Shown here one piece after another: positions 16,351 through 24,138 of a DNA stretch of 64,000 bases. The number at the start of each line of letters is the position of its first letter. The first letter of the stretch is position 1. The stretch spans positions 3,348,001-3,412,000 of the forward strand of contig NZ_CP022685.1 in NCBI RefSeq assembly GCF_002556545.1, read 5' to 3'. The translations under genes and the position numbers were made by a program. The notes under the pieces were generated by a model. It was not told the origin of the DNA, ran no database searches, and was given only the letters and a program-made list of their open reading frames with translations. Source of the DNA: Streptomyces formicae (GTDB taxonomy: Bacteria; Actinomycetota; Actinomycetes; Streptomycetales; Streptomycetaceae).

Positions 16351-16602
16351 TCAGTCGTTGACGGCCTCGTTGCCGAACGCCGGGTTCAGACCACCGATGA
16401 GGGTGCCGGTGTTGCCCGCGACGTTCACCGGAACGTCGACGGGAACCTGGCCCAGGTTGCCGGAGATGACGCCGGGGGACTCCACGGCCGCGCCCTGGGC
16501 GCTGGCACCGTCACCGTCGGTGGCGAAGGCGCTGCCGGAAGCCGCGCCCGCGGCGAGACCGGCAGCGGCGAGGACGAGTGCGGCCTTCTTGGCATTCTTC
16601 AT
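16351..16602 (-). CDS. Short chaplin lacking cysteines (ChpE-like)
   Basis: 83 aa. Signal peptide MKNAKKAALVLAAAGLAAG with cleavage near AFA (about 27), then one chaplin domain with GVISGNLGQVPVDVPVNVAGN and LNPAFGNEAVND. Both positions that normally hold Cys are replaced by Ala, the feature known for ChpE in S. coelicolor, so it cannot form the intramolecular disulfide. ATG at 16602 follows a GGGAAGG ribosome site. It is expected to assemble into surface amyloid with the other chaplins or to act earlier in development. Confidence 0.92.
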   Translation of the reverse strand: MKNAKKAALVLAAAGLAAGAASGSAFATDGDGASAQGAAVESPGVISGNLGQVPVDVPVNVAGNTGTLIGGLNPAFGNEAVND

Positions 16603-16734
16603 GATCTGAACCTTCCCTTGGGGGTTTGCTTTAGCCTATGGATTCGCCTGTGAGCCGGATCGCAACAACACGCCGACTCTCCCTCTCCGGCGTTCGATTC
16701 AATTCGCCTTACGGGAGGGGAAATCGAGGGGCGA

Positions 16735-17016
16735 TTACTTGGCGAGGGGAAGTCCACCGAGAACCTGAGCGGGCCCACCGGCGGTGTTCAGGCCGCCCGC
16801 GGCGTCCTTGACCGTGTTGACGACGGAGTCGCCGTTCTCGGTGTCGAGCAAGTTGCTGCTGAGCGGCTCCGAGGCGAGCAGGTCCTGGCTGGTGATGGTC
16901 TCCAGGCCGCCGTTCAGGCTGGTCGGCGCCAGGTCGCTGGCGAAAGCGGGCGCGGCGGAAGCGGCGAGAGCGATCGATCCTGCGAGGACAGCAGCAGCCT
17001 TCAGGGACTTCATCAT
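16735..17016 (-). CDS. Small secreted protein co-regulated with chaplins
   Basis: 93 aa. It begins with two Met codons and a signal peptide ending PAFA (about 26), followed by about 67 residues rich in Leu, Ser, Thr and Asn (LNGGLETITSQDLLASEPLSS) without Cys. It is not a chaplin or rodlin. Start at 17016 is supported by AAGGAAAGGAAC directly upstream. Its promoter region contains the same TTTCC..GCTCGTTG block as the chaplin at 33892, which suggests a structural or accessory role in the aerial coat. Confidence 0.72.
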   Translation of the reverse strand: MMKSLKAAAVLAGSIALAASAAPAFASDLAPTSLNGGLETITSQDLLASEPLSSNLLDTENGDSVVNTVKDAAGGLNTAGGPAQVLGGLPLAK

Positions 17017-17095
17017 GTTCCTTTCCTTGGCGGCTATTGCCGCGTATGGGGGTTCCGTTCAGGCGTTGATTACCTGTCGTCTCTGTTCACTCCTA

Positions 17096-17123
17096 CCAAC
17101 GAGCGCAGGCCGATAAGGAAACT
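17096..17123 (-). promoter_or_regulatory. Candidate BldN-type promoter
   Basis: On the minus strand AGTTTC (17123-17118), 16 bp, CGTTGG (17101-17096), 80 bp before the start at 17016. The arrangement and the surrounding GCTCGTTGgTAGG resemble the site before the chaplin at 34125. Confidence 0.45.
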
Positions 17124-17220
17124 CCTGGCGGCAGGAATTCCGGCAACGGGACCGAATGGCGAGCGCGTCCCATCCTCATATCAACTGGCGTACAAGTGAT
17201 CCGTGTTGACCCCGGTCATG

Positions 17221-17262
17221 CGAGAGCCCGCCATGCCGGGAGATCGGCATGGCGGGCTCTCG
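17221..17262. terminator. Terminator of the 17302-18030 gene
   Basis: Perfect 18-bp arms (17221-17238 and 17245-17262) around GGAGAT, about 40 bp past the stop codon of the minus-strand gene. Confidence 0.8.
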
Positions 17263-17301
17263 TGCGACCGGTGGCCGGGGACGGGCCTCGGCCACCTCGC
17301 C

Positions 17302-18030
17302 TCAGGGCGCGACCGGCAGGGACGGCGTCTGGGGCAGGGCACCGGTGGGCAGCTTCGGCGCCTCGGGGAGCCCCCCGGTGGGCAGCTTCGGCAGCGGCGG
17401 AAGGCCCGGCAGGCTCGGCGCGGGCAGGCCGCCGCTCAGGAGCGTGGCGACGGCCACGTTGACCAGGCTGGTGAGCACCACGGGGGCCTGCGTGAGCACC
17501 GTCTTGGCGTCGCCCGCGGTGGCGGCCTTGACGAGGGCGTCCACCGCCGACTGCAGGGCGGCGAGCGCGTCCGCCTTGACGTCGAGCGGCGCCTTGTCGG
17601 CGCGCTCGGAGCCGCCGGTCGGGAGCTTGGGAACCGCCGGCGCGGCGGGCAGCTTGGGCGCCTCCGGCGTGGCGGGCAGCTTGGCGGCCGGCGCTTCGGG
17701 GGCCTTCTTGGCCGCCGCGTCGATCGCCGCCTTCACGGCGTCGACGTGCTTCTTGGCCTCGTCGGGAGAGAGTTTGTTGCCGTCGGCCTTGAGGACGGCG
17801 TCGAGCAGTGCGGTGACCGGGGTGATGACGCCACCGACGTCGGCGAGCTGCTTGGTCTGGGCCAGCAGCGCGGACGCGTCGGGGGCAGGCGCGCGGGGGG
17901 CGGACTGGGTCTCGTCGTGGCCGGCGTCGCCGACGGCGGCGACGGCGGCGACGGCGGGTCCCGCCGTACCGAGGAGCAGCGTCGCGCACAGGGTGGTGGT
18001 GGCGATACGCCGTACGGGCAGAGCGCGCAT
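17302..18030 (-). CDS. Secreted Ala/Pro/Lys-rich protein
   Basis: 242 aa. The signal peptide contains RRIATTTLCATLLLG, with cleavage near AVA (about 31). The mature part has two helical segments (about 50-100 and 140-190, heptad-like LLAQTKQLADVGG and ALAALQSAVDALVKAA). These are separated and followed by Pro-rich spacers with repeats of the type APKLPTGG or LPKLPTGGLPEAPKLP. That layout suits a wall-spanning or adhesive surface protein. ATG at 18030 follows GAAAGGGA. No family recognised and no catalytic motif. Confidence 0.75.
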   Translation of the reverse strand: MRALPVRRIATTTLCATLLLGTAGPAVAAVAAVGDAGHDETQSAPRAPAPDASALLAQTKQLADVGGVITPVTALLDAVLKADGNKLSPDEAKKHVDAVKAAIDAAAKKAPEAPAAKLPATPEAPKLPAAPAVPKLPTGGSERADKAPLDVKADALAALQSAVDALVKAATAGDAKTVLTQAPVVLTSLVNVAVATLLSGGLPAPSLPGLPPLPKLPTGGLPEAPKLPTGALPQTPSLPVAP

Positions 18031-18252
18031 AGGTAAATCCCTTTCGGTGATGCGTCGGATCTTGTGATCACCGTGGAATCGACCCACGCCCGCCGCAACC
18101 GAGCGCCTGCGGAACATCCCGCCCTTCCCTCGACCGGTGCGGCATACATGCAGGTGAGGCCCGGATGTGGTGGGTGGTCAGCGGCCTGCGCCGCGCCCGC
18201 CATTCGGGGCACGCGCCGCTCGCCCGACCGGGTGCGCCCTCGGCCCCACGCA

Positions 18253-18288
18253 CGACGGCCGCCCCTGCGGAAGCAGGGACGGCCGTCG
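18253..18288. terminator. Terminator of the chaplin at 18306
   Basis: 16-bp arms (18253-18268 and 18273-18288) with one G-T mismatch around GGAA, 18 bp beyond the stop of the minus-strand chaplin. Confidence 0.8.
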
Positions 18289-18305
18289 CGGTGGAGACGA
18301 CGCGC

Positions 18306-18545
18306 TTAGTCGTTGGCGCACTGGTTGCCGAAGGCCGGGTTCAGCAGGCCGATGACGTTGACGCTGTTGCCGCACACGTTGACGGGAACGTGGACCGGCA
18401 CCTGGGCGGTGTTGCCCGAGATGACGCCGGGGGAGTTGCTGGACGCGCCCTGCGCGCCGGAGTCGGCGGCGGCGACGCCGGCGGTCCCCGCCATGGCGGC
18501 GGCGGCAACGGCGGAGAGGGCGAGAGCCTTGGTCGTACGCGACAT
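18306..18545 (-). CDS. Short chaplin with cysteine pair
   Basis: 79 aa, nearly all of it signal peptide plus one chaplin domain. The signal ends AAADS (about 28). The domain reads GVISGNTAQVPVHVPVNVCGN and then LNPAFGNQCAND, keeping both conserved cysteines. Start ATG 18545 has AAGGAG 9 bp upstream. Short chaplins are secreted, self-assemble into the hydrophobic rodlet layer, and in part are needed for LC chaplin anchoring. It lies just before the exopolysaccharide locus. Confidence 0.94.
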   Translation of the reverse strand: MSRTTKALALSAVAAAAMAGTAGVAAADSGAQGASSNSPGVISGNTAQVPVHVPVNVCGNSVNVIGLLNPAFGNQCAND

Positions 18546-18937
18546 GGGGTACTGCTCCTTGCTGGGTATTGCGATAGATGGGCGGTTGCCCGTCCTGTGT
18601 GTGAACGGCCGACCCCGGTGCCAAGTTGTGCGCCCAGACGGGTGATCGTGGCGCGTGTCCCCCGTGCTGACGAAACCGGCACGCGGGCGTTGAGCGGCGT
18701 CGCCGCACGGCCCCCGGGGGATGTGGGCGGCCCGTAGCGGCACCACCGCCCCGCCGCCTCCTTCACAATTCCGACATACGTCGCGGAGTTGACGGATGTG
18801 GCTCCTTCAAACCGCTACAGTTGCGCTTCCCCTCGGGTGCATTCCACCCATAAGCCCACAGAAGAGCGCATTACATGCGAAGTTCTCATCTCCGCTGTGG
18901 TTCCCAGGTCGTCACACCCCGGAAGGCCAATGCCGTC
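18546..18937. other. Intergenic region between chaplin and polysaccharide locus
   Basis: 392 bp with no supported gene. It holds the leader and promoter of the minus-strand chaplin and, at its right end, the promoter of the DUF3344 gene. An in-frame ATG at 18875 could extend that gene by 21 codons, but lacks a good signal peptide context. Confidence 0.6.
18602..18630 (-). promoter_or_regulatory. Candidate BldN-type promoter of chaplin
   Basis: On the minus strand CACAAC (18630-18625), 17 bp, CGTTCA (18607-18602), 57 bp before the chaplin start. It matches the sigma BldN consensus at 4 of 6 and 5 of 6 positions but with one extra spacer base. Confidence 0.4.
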
Positions 18938-20032
18938 ATGCGCCATTCTCTGGGCCTGCGCCGTGTGTTCGTCCCGCTGCTCGCACTCACCGCGTGCCTC
19001 ACCACGCACGGCACCGGGGCAGCGGCCCCACCCGGTCCGCCCGGCAACGAGCGAAGCCGCCTCGACTTCACCCAGCGCTTCCACGCGCTGCAGCACGGCG
19101 GCATCACCAGCGCCGCCAACTCGGCCATCACCTGCCGCCGCCCCGTGGTGCGCACCGCCGCGTCCTGCGCCGACGTGCGCGAGGGCAAGCCGGGGACGAA
19201 CAGCGACTTCGACATGTTCTACATCGACGTCGACAAGGATCCGAACACCTACAACTCGTCCACCGGCGAAGTGCGCCTGCCCCCGCACTCCCGCGTCTCC
19301 TACGCCCGGCTGTACTGGGGAGGCAACCTCAGGGTCGGCGAGCAGAAACCGCCCAAGGACAACGGGCGCGTCCTGATCGCCGAGCCGGGCGGCAACTACA
19401 AGGCCGTCCGCGCCGACACCCTGGTGGGCCATCGCGTCACCGGCGACGCGGACGCCTTCCAGGCGTCGGCCGACGTCACCGAGCTCGTCCGGGGCGCAGG
19501 GGCGGGCTCGTACACCGTCGCCCAGGTCAATGTCGCGATGGGCCACTCCAGGGCCGGTGCGTGGGGCGGCTGGACGCTGGTCGTCGCCTACGAGAACGAG
19601 GCCGAACCGCGCCGCTCCCTCGCCGTGTGGGACGGCTTCGACCGGATCGGCGCCGGTGGCCCCCGCCACGCGGTGCGGCTGCGCGACGTGCCGCTCGCGC
19701 CGGGCGCCGAGGGCCAGGTCGGCGTGGTGGCCTACGACGGCGACCGCGGCCTCGGTCGCGACACGGTGAGCGTGTCCGACGGACGGGGCAGGCCGGTGCC
19801 GCTGTCGAACGCCGCCAACCCCGAGGGCGACGTGCTGAACTCGACGATCAGCGGTCCCGGCAGCCCGGCCCGCAGGGAACCGGCGTACGCCAACACCCTG
19901 GGCTACGACTCGGACGTCCTGCCCTTCACCGGCGGTCCTGGCACGCGGCGCGGCGATCTGACCGTGCACCTCGCCTCGCAGGACCCGGCCTGGATCGGCG
20001 TGGTCTTCGCCGCCGTCGACGTCAGGCGCTAA
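18938..20032 (+). CDS. Exported DUF3344-family protein
   Basis: 364 aa. Signal peptide with LLALTACLTTHGTGAAA; the LTAC could be a lipobox, so lipid anchoring is possible. The mature protein is beta-rich, with YARLYWGGNLRVGE, VAMGHSRAGAWGGWTLVVAYEN and a C-terminal YANTLGYDSDVLPF, features I associate with DUF3344 domains of extracellular surface proteins. No catalytic residues stand out. ATG 18938 is chosen because it gives a clean signal peptide. It heads the same-strand polysaccharide cluster, 37 bp before the first glycosyltransferase, and could be an extracellular carbohydrate-binding or matrix component. Confidence 0.75.
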   Translation: MRHSLGLRRVFVPLLALTACLTTHGTGAAAPPGPPGNERSRLDFTQRFHALQHGGITSAANSAITCRRPVVRTAASCADVREGKPGTNSDFDMFYIDVDKDPNTYNSSTGEVRLPPHSRVSYARLYWGGNLRVGEQKPPKDNGRVLIAEPGGNYKAVRADTLVGHRVTGDADAFQASADVTELVRGAGAGSYTVAQVNVAMGHSRAGAWGGWTLVVAYENEAEPRRSLAVWDGFDRIGAGGPRHAVRLRDVPLAPGAEGQVGVVAYDGDRGLGRDTVSVSDGRGRPVPLSNAANPEGDVLNSTISGPGSPARREPAYANTLGYDSDVLPFTGGPGTRRGDLTVHLASQDPAWIGVVFAAVDVRR

Positions 20033-20069
20033 GCCCGCGTCGCTCCGCATCGACTCAAGGGAGTCGCAA

Positions 20070-21245
20070 ATGTATCCACCTCAAGCCTCCCCTCCCGTGC
20101 GGGTCCTGCATATCTGTCAGCCGGTGGACGGCGGGGTGGCACGCGTCGTCGTCGATCTCGCCTCCGCGCAGGCCGCGGCCGGGGCGCAGGTGCACGTGGC
20201 CTGCCCGCGGGAGAGCCCGCTGTCCCGGTCCCTCGCCGCGCTGCCCGGCACCGTGCGGGTGCACCCCTGGGCGGCGTCGCGGTCACCTGGTCGTACGCTC
20301 GCGTCCGAAGTACGGGGCGTGCGGCGCGTCGTCGAGGCCGTGGCGCCCGATCTGGTCCACGCCCACAGCGCCAAGGCCGGTCTCGCCGCGCGGCTCGCGC
20401 TGCGCGGCCGGGTGCCCACCGTCTTCCAGCCGCACGCCTGGTCCTTCGAGGCCGCCGACGGGGTCACCGGCCTCCTGGCCCGGCGCTGGGAACGCGCCGC
20501 GGCCCGCTGGGCGGCCCGCATCGTGTGCGTCAGCGAGGCCGAGTGGGTGACAGGCCGCCGAGCGGGCGTCACCGGCGCCTACTCGGTGGTCCCCAACGGG
20601 GTCGACCCGGAGCGCTTCGCGCCTGGCGACCGGGCCGCCGCCCGCGCACGGCTGCTGCCCCCCGGCCATCCGGCGCGCAACGGCGCTCCTCTGGTGGTGT
20701 GCGTGGGCAGGCTGTGCCGCCAGAAGGGCCAGGACCTCCTGCTCGGGGCCTGGCCTTCGGTGACGGGCGAGGTTCCCGGGGCCCATCTGGTGCTCGTGGG
20801 CGAGGGTCCCGACTCGGCGCCGCTGCGGGCCGGGGCGGGGCGCACCGTGACGTTCGCCGGGGCGGTCGCCGACGCGGGCCCCTGGTACCAGGCGGCCGAC
20901 GTGGTCGTCCTGCCGTCCCGGTGGGAGGGCATGGCCCTGGCTCCGCTGGAGGCGATGGCCTGTGCGCGGCCGGTCGTGATCACCGATGTGAACGGCGCGC
21001 GGGAGAGCCTCCCCCTGGTGGACCGCGATCGATGCCTCGTCCCGCCGGAGAACCCCTGTGCGCTGGCCAGGTCGCTGGTCGCTCTGCTGCGGGACGGCGA
21101 ACTGCGGGAGCAGCTGGGCGCCAGGGGCCGTCGCCACGTCCTCACTCGTCACGACGCGGAGCGGACCGCCGAAGCCGTCACGGCGGTGTACCGCGAGGTT
21201 CTGGGCACGGCGCCCATCAAGGACAGGGAGTGCACCACAACGTGA
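20070..21245 (+). CDS. GT4-family glycosyltransferase
   Basis: 391 aa, GT-B fold. The N-terminal domain starts VRVLHICQPVDGGVARVVVDLA, the typical acceptor-side glycine motif. The C-terminal domain shows VPNGVDPERFAP, VGRLCRQKGQDLLLGA and the donor-binding PSRWEGMALAPLEAMACARPVV with the EX7E-type glutamates. It should add a sugar to the lipid-linked repeat unit on the cytoplasmic side. Its stop overlaps the start of the sugar-phosphate transferase gene by 4 bp (GTGA), tying it to undecaprenyl-phosphate-primed synthesis. Confidence 0.92.
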   Translation: MYPPQASPPVRVLHICQPVDGGVARVVVDLASAQAAAGAQVHVACPRESPLSRSLAALPGTVRVHPWAASRSPGRTLASEVRGVRRVVEAVAPDLVHAHSAKAGLAARLALRGRVPTVFQPHAWSFEAADGVTGLLARRWERAAARWAARIVCVSEAEWVTGRRAGVTGAYSVVPNGVDPERFAPGDRAAARARLLPPGHPARNGAPLVVCVGRLCRQKGQDLLLGAWPSVTGEVPGAHLVLVGEGPDSAPLRAGAGRTVTFAGAVADAGPWYQAADVVVLPSRWEGMALAPLEAMACARPVVITDVNGARESLPLVDRDRCLVPPENPCALARSLVALLRDGELREQLGARGRRHVLTRHDAERTAEAVTAVYREVLGTAPIKDRECTTT

Positions 21246-22738
21246 GTGCCGAACGAACTGTTGCCGCCTCGTCAGGGCAGCAGCGGCTGGAGGACCAGAC
21301 CGCGTCCGGGACCTTCGTCGTCGCCCCTCGGGCGGCGACGGGCGGCCGCACCGGGACACGGACGCGGCGGCCGGAGCGTGCCCGCCGTTCGACGGCGGCC
21401 CTGGCCACGGTCGACGCGGTGGCCGCGCTCGCCGGTGTCCTGTCCCTCGACGACCCCCGCCAGCAGGGCGTCCTCGCGTGCCTGCTGCTCGCCGGGGTGC
21501 TGTCCCTGAACGTACGGGGCCGGCTGTACCAGTGCGCCGTACTGCCCGCGACGCTCGACGAGGCGCCCGCGCTCGCCGGTCGGATCGCGCTGAGCTGGTG
21601 CGTCCTCGCCGTCCTCGCCACGGTCCTGCCGCCGCGCGTGTGGCTGAGCCCTACCGCGCTGGTCACGGCCGTCGCGGTGCAGACGGTGCTGTGCCTGTGC
21701 GGGCGCGCCCTCGTGCACTGGTACCAGCGCTCGGGCGTGCGGCGCAGGCCGAGCCCGGTCCTGGTGGTCGGCCCGTCCGGCCAGGCCCGGAGCGTCGCCG
21801 CGGCGCTGCTCCGCCGGCCCGGCTGCGGCATGCGGCCGGTCGGCGTGGTGAGCGCGTCGCCGGAGGAGGAGGCGCGGGACAGGAAGGGCGATCTTGCACC
21901 GGAGGCCCTGCCCGAGCTGCCGGTGCTCTCGACCGAGGACGAACTGCACCGGGCCGTGATCCAGAACGACGTCCGGAGCGTCCTCATCCTCGCGGGCCAC
22001 GGCAGCGACTCCCCCGCGGGGCGCCGGGTCCTCGATGACCTGGGCTGCGAGCTCTGGGAGCTCGACACCTGCTGCCCCGGCCCTGCCACCCTGCCCGAGC
22101 GGGGGCGGCGGTACCACGTCGCGGGCTTCGCCTGCCGTCCGCTGGTCGTCGGCGCGCGCAGGACGAGCGCGGGCAAGCGGGCGCTGGACATCGCGGTGTC
22201 GAGCGTCCTGCTGCTCCTTGCCGCGCCGGTCCTGCTGGGCTGCGCCCTGGTGCTCCGCGTGGTCGAGGGACCCGGCGTGATCTTCCGTCAGGAACGGGTC
22301 GGCAAGGACGGCCGCCTCTTCACCCTGCTGAAGTTCCGCACCCACAGGCCCGCCAACTCGCAGGAGGCGGCGACGCGTTGGAGCGTCGCCGACGAGCAGC
22401 GGATGGGCCCCTTCTGCCGCTTCCTGCGCAGCACGTCACTGGACGAGCTGCCGCAGCTGTGGAACGTGCTGTGCGGTGACATAAGTCTGGTGGGCCCGCG
22501 TCCCGAACGCCCCTTCTTCGTGGCCCAGTTCAGCCAGACCTACCCCAACTACGCACACCGGCACCGGATGCCGACCGGCATCACGGGCCTGGCCCAGATC
22601 CACGGTCTTCGCGGGGACACCTCCATCGAGGACCGGTGCCGCTTCGACAACGCCTACATCGACAGCTGGTCCTTCTGGCAGGACCTGGCCATCCTGCTGC
22701 GCACGCTGGGCTGTCTCGTACGCCGTACGGGGAGTTGA
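21242..22738 (+). CDS. Polyprenyl-phosphate glycosyl-1-phosphate transferase (initiating enzyme)
   Basis: Starts repeat-unit synthesis by moving a hexose-1-phosphate from a UDP-sugar to undecaprenyl phosphate; 498 aa. The N-terminal half has four membrane helices and a Rossmann-like cytosolic domain (LVVGPSGQARSVAAAL) as in WbaP/CpsE-type enzymes. The C-terminal catalytic domain begins KRALDIAVSSVLLLLAAPVLL. It has FRQERVGKDGRLFTLLKFRT, the SLDELPQLWNVLCGDISLVGPRPE signature, and GITGLAQIHG. GTG 21242 overlaps the upstream gene. This is the best single marker that the locus makes an exopolysaccharide. Confidence 0.95.
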   Translation: MSAERTVAASSGQQRLEDQTASGTFVVAPRAATGGRTGTRTRRPERARRSTAALATVDAVAALAGVLSLDDPRQQGVLACLLLAGVLSLNVRGRLYQCAVLPATLDEAPALAGRIALSWCVLAVLATVLPPRVWLSPTALVTAVAVQTVLCLCGRALVHWYQRSGVRRRPSPVLVVGPSGQARSVAAALLRRPGCGMRPVGVVSASPEEEARDRKGDLAPEALPELPVLSTEDELHRAVIQNDVRSVLILAGHGSDSPAGRRVLDDLGCELWELDTCCPGPATLPERGRRYHVAGFACRPLVVGARRTSAGKRALDIAVSSVLLLLAAPVLLGCALVLRVVEGPGVIFRQERVGKDGRLFTLLKFRTHRPANSQEAATRWSVADEQRMGPFCRFLRSTSLDELPQLWNVLCGDISLVGPRPERPFFVAQFSQTYPNYAHRHRMPTGITGLAQIHGLRGDTSIEDRCRFDNAYIDSWSFWQDLAILLRTLGCLVRRTGS

Positions 22739-22743
22739 GCGCG

Positions 22744-24138
22744 GTGACCCATTCCGCACTGCACTCCTGGTCCGACGCGGACGTGGCACGTGGCACGCGA
22801 GCGGCCGGGCCGCGTGCCACCGCCCTGCGCGCGCTCACGCGGTACGCCTCGGTCCTGCCCGTCGTCCTCCTGGTCGCGCTGCTCGCCGTGCCGCCGCCGC
22901 CCGCCGCCGAGACCTCCGGCGCGGGAACCGTCGCCGACGCGGTGTCGGCGCTGGTCGTCGGCTACTGCGTGGTGCTCCTGCTGCGCGGCCGACGGCGTCC
23001 GCTGACGCGCACGGCCGCGGTGCTCATCGGACTGCCCGTCGTCGGCATCACCGTGGCCGCGTGCGGCGCCGCGTCCGCCGCGATCGGGGTCCCCGGGGCC
23101 GCGCGCTACCTGCAGATCTTCGTGCTCGTACCGGCCGCGGTGCTGATCCTGATCCGGAGCGCGGACCACTTCCGCCTGCTCGCCTGGTCGTTCATCGGGC
23201 TCGCGCTGTGGCAGGGCGCCCTGGGTGTCCACCAGTACCTCACCGGGACCGGCGCCTCGTACATGGGCGAGGACATCCGCGCGGTGGGCACGTTCGGTTC
23301 GACGGACGTCATGGGAATGGCGACCGTCGTCTCGTACGGACTCGTCAGCTCGCTCGCCCTCGCCTTCCGGCCGGGCGCGCGGCGCCAGCGCTCCGCGGCG
23401 GTGGTCTGCGCGGCCCTGCTCACCGTTCCGCTCGCGCTGTCCTTCAGCCGCGGCGCCTGGATCGCGACGGCGGTGGCCTGCGCCGTCGTCCTCTTCCTCG
23501 CCGGGGTACGGCGGGCCAGCCGGGTGCTGCTCGCCGGTGGCGCGGCCGCCGTGGTCCTGGTGGCGGGACTCGGCGTGGGATCCGCGATGCTCCAGGAACG
23601 CCTGAGCAGCATCACGCAGGTCACGGACACCCCCGACCAGTCGGTCACCGACCGGTACACGATGTGGGCGGCCTCGGTCGACATGTGGCGCGCGCAGCCG
23701 ATGACCGGGGTGGGGCTCAAGGGCTTCCCCGAGCACCGCGACGGCCACGCCTCGCTCGCCCTGTCCTCCGGCAGCGACACCGCGGGCGCGGGCAGCGCGT
23801 TCGCACGGCAGCCGCTGCTCTCGCCGCACAACATGTACCTGCTCGTCCTCAGCGAGCAGGGTCTGATCGGTCTCGTCACGCTGGCGGGCAGCTGGCTGGC
23901 CGTGCTGGTGTGCGCGGTGCGCCGCTGGGCGCGGCAGCGGCCGCGCCGGTCGGGCGCGGGCGGTCCCGAACTGGACTGCGCGCTGCTGGCGTGCGGGCTG
24001 CTCGTCTGGCAGCTGGTCGACTTCGTGTACGCGGACATCGGCGGGCCCTCCACCGTGCTGACCGCGGTGGCGTTCGGTCTCGTGGCCTGGTGGGCCGTGG
24101 GCGTCCGCGCGCCGCGGGGAGAGGCGGAGGCGCGGTGA
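22744..24138 (+). CDS. O-antigen ligase-like polymerase (Wzy_C family)
   Basis: 464 aa with about 11-12 membrane helices. The large extracytoplasmic loop contains DRYTMWAASVDMWRAQPMTGVGLKGFPEH and later LSPHNMYLLVLSEQGLIGL. This is the classic Wzy_C pattern of a G-x-G-x-x-x-F segment and the His in PHN. It would polymerise or ligate lipid-linked repeat units outside the membrane. GTG 22744 follows a GGGGAG site. Its stop overlaps the flippase start by 4 bp, so polymerase and flippase are coupled. Confidence 0.9.
   Translation: MTHSALHSWSDADVARGTRAAGPRATALRALTRYASVLPVVLLVALLAVPPPPAAETSGAGTVADAVSALVVGYCVVLLLRGRRRPLTRTAAVLIGLPVVGITVAACGAASAAIGVPGAARYLQIFVLVPAAVLILIRSADHFRLLAWSFIGLALWQGALGVHQYLTGTGASYMGEDIRAVGTFGSTDVMGMATVVSYGLVSSLALAFRPGARRQRSAAVVCAALLTVPLALSFSRGAWIATAVACAVVLFLAGVRRASRVLLAGGAAAVVLVAGLGVGSAMLQERLSSITQVTDTPDQSVTDRYTMWAASVDMWRAQPMTGVGLKGFPEHRDGHASLALSSGSDTAGAGSAFARQPLLSPHNMYLLVLSEQGLIGLVTLAGSWLAVLVCAVRRWARQRPRRSGAGGPELDCALLACGLLVWQLVDFVYADIGGPSTVLTAVAFGLVAWWAVGVRAPRGEAEAR

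Noticed and set aside
18875..18937. Longer start for the DUF3344 protein at ATG 18875
   Set aside because: Adds charged residues before the signal peptide and lacks a ribosome site; ATG 18938 gives a normal export signal.
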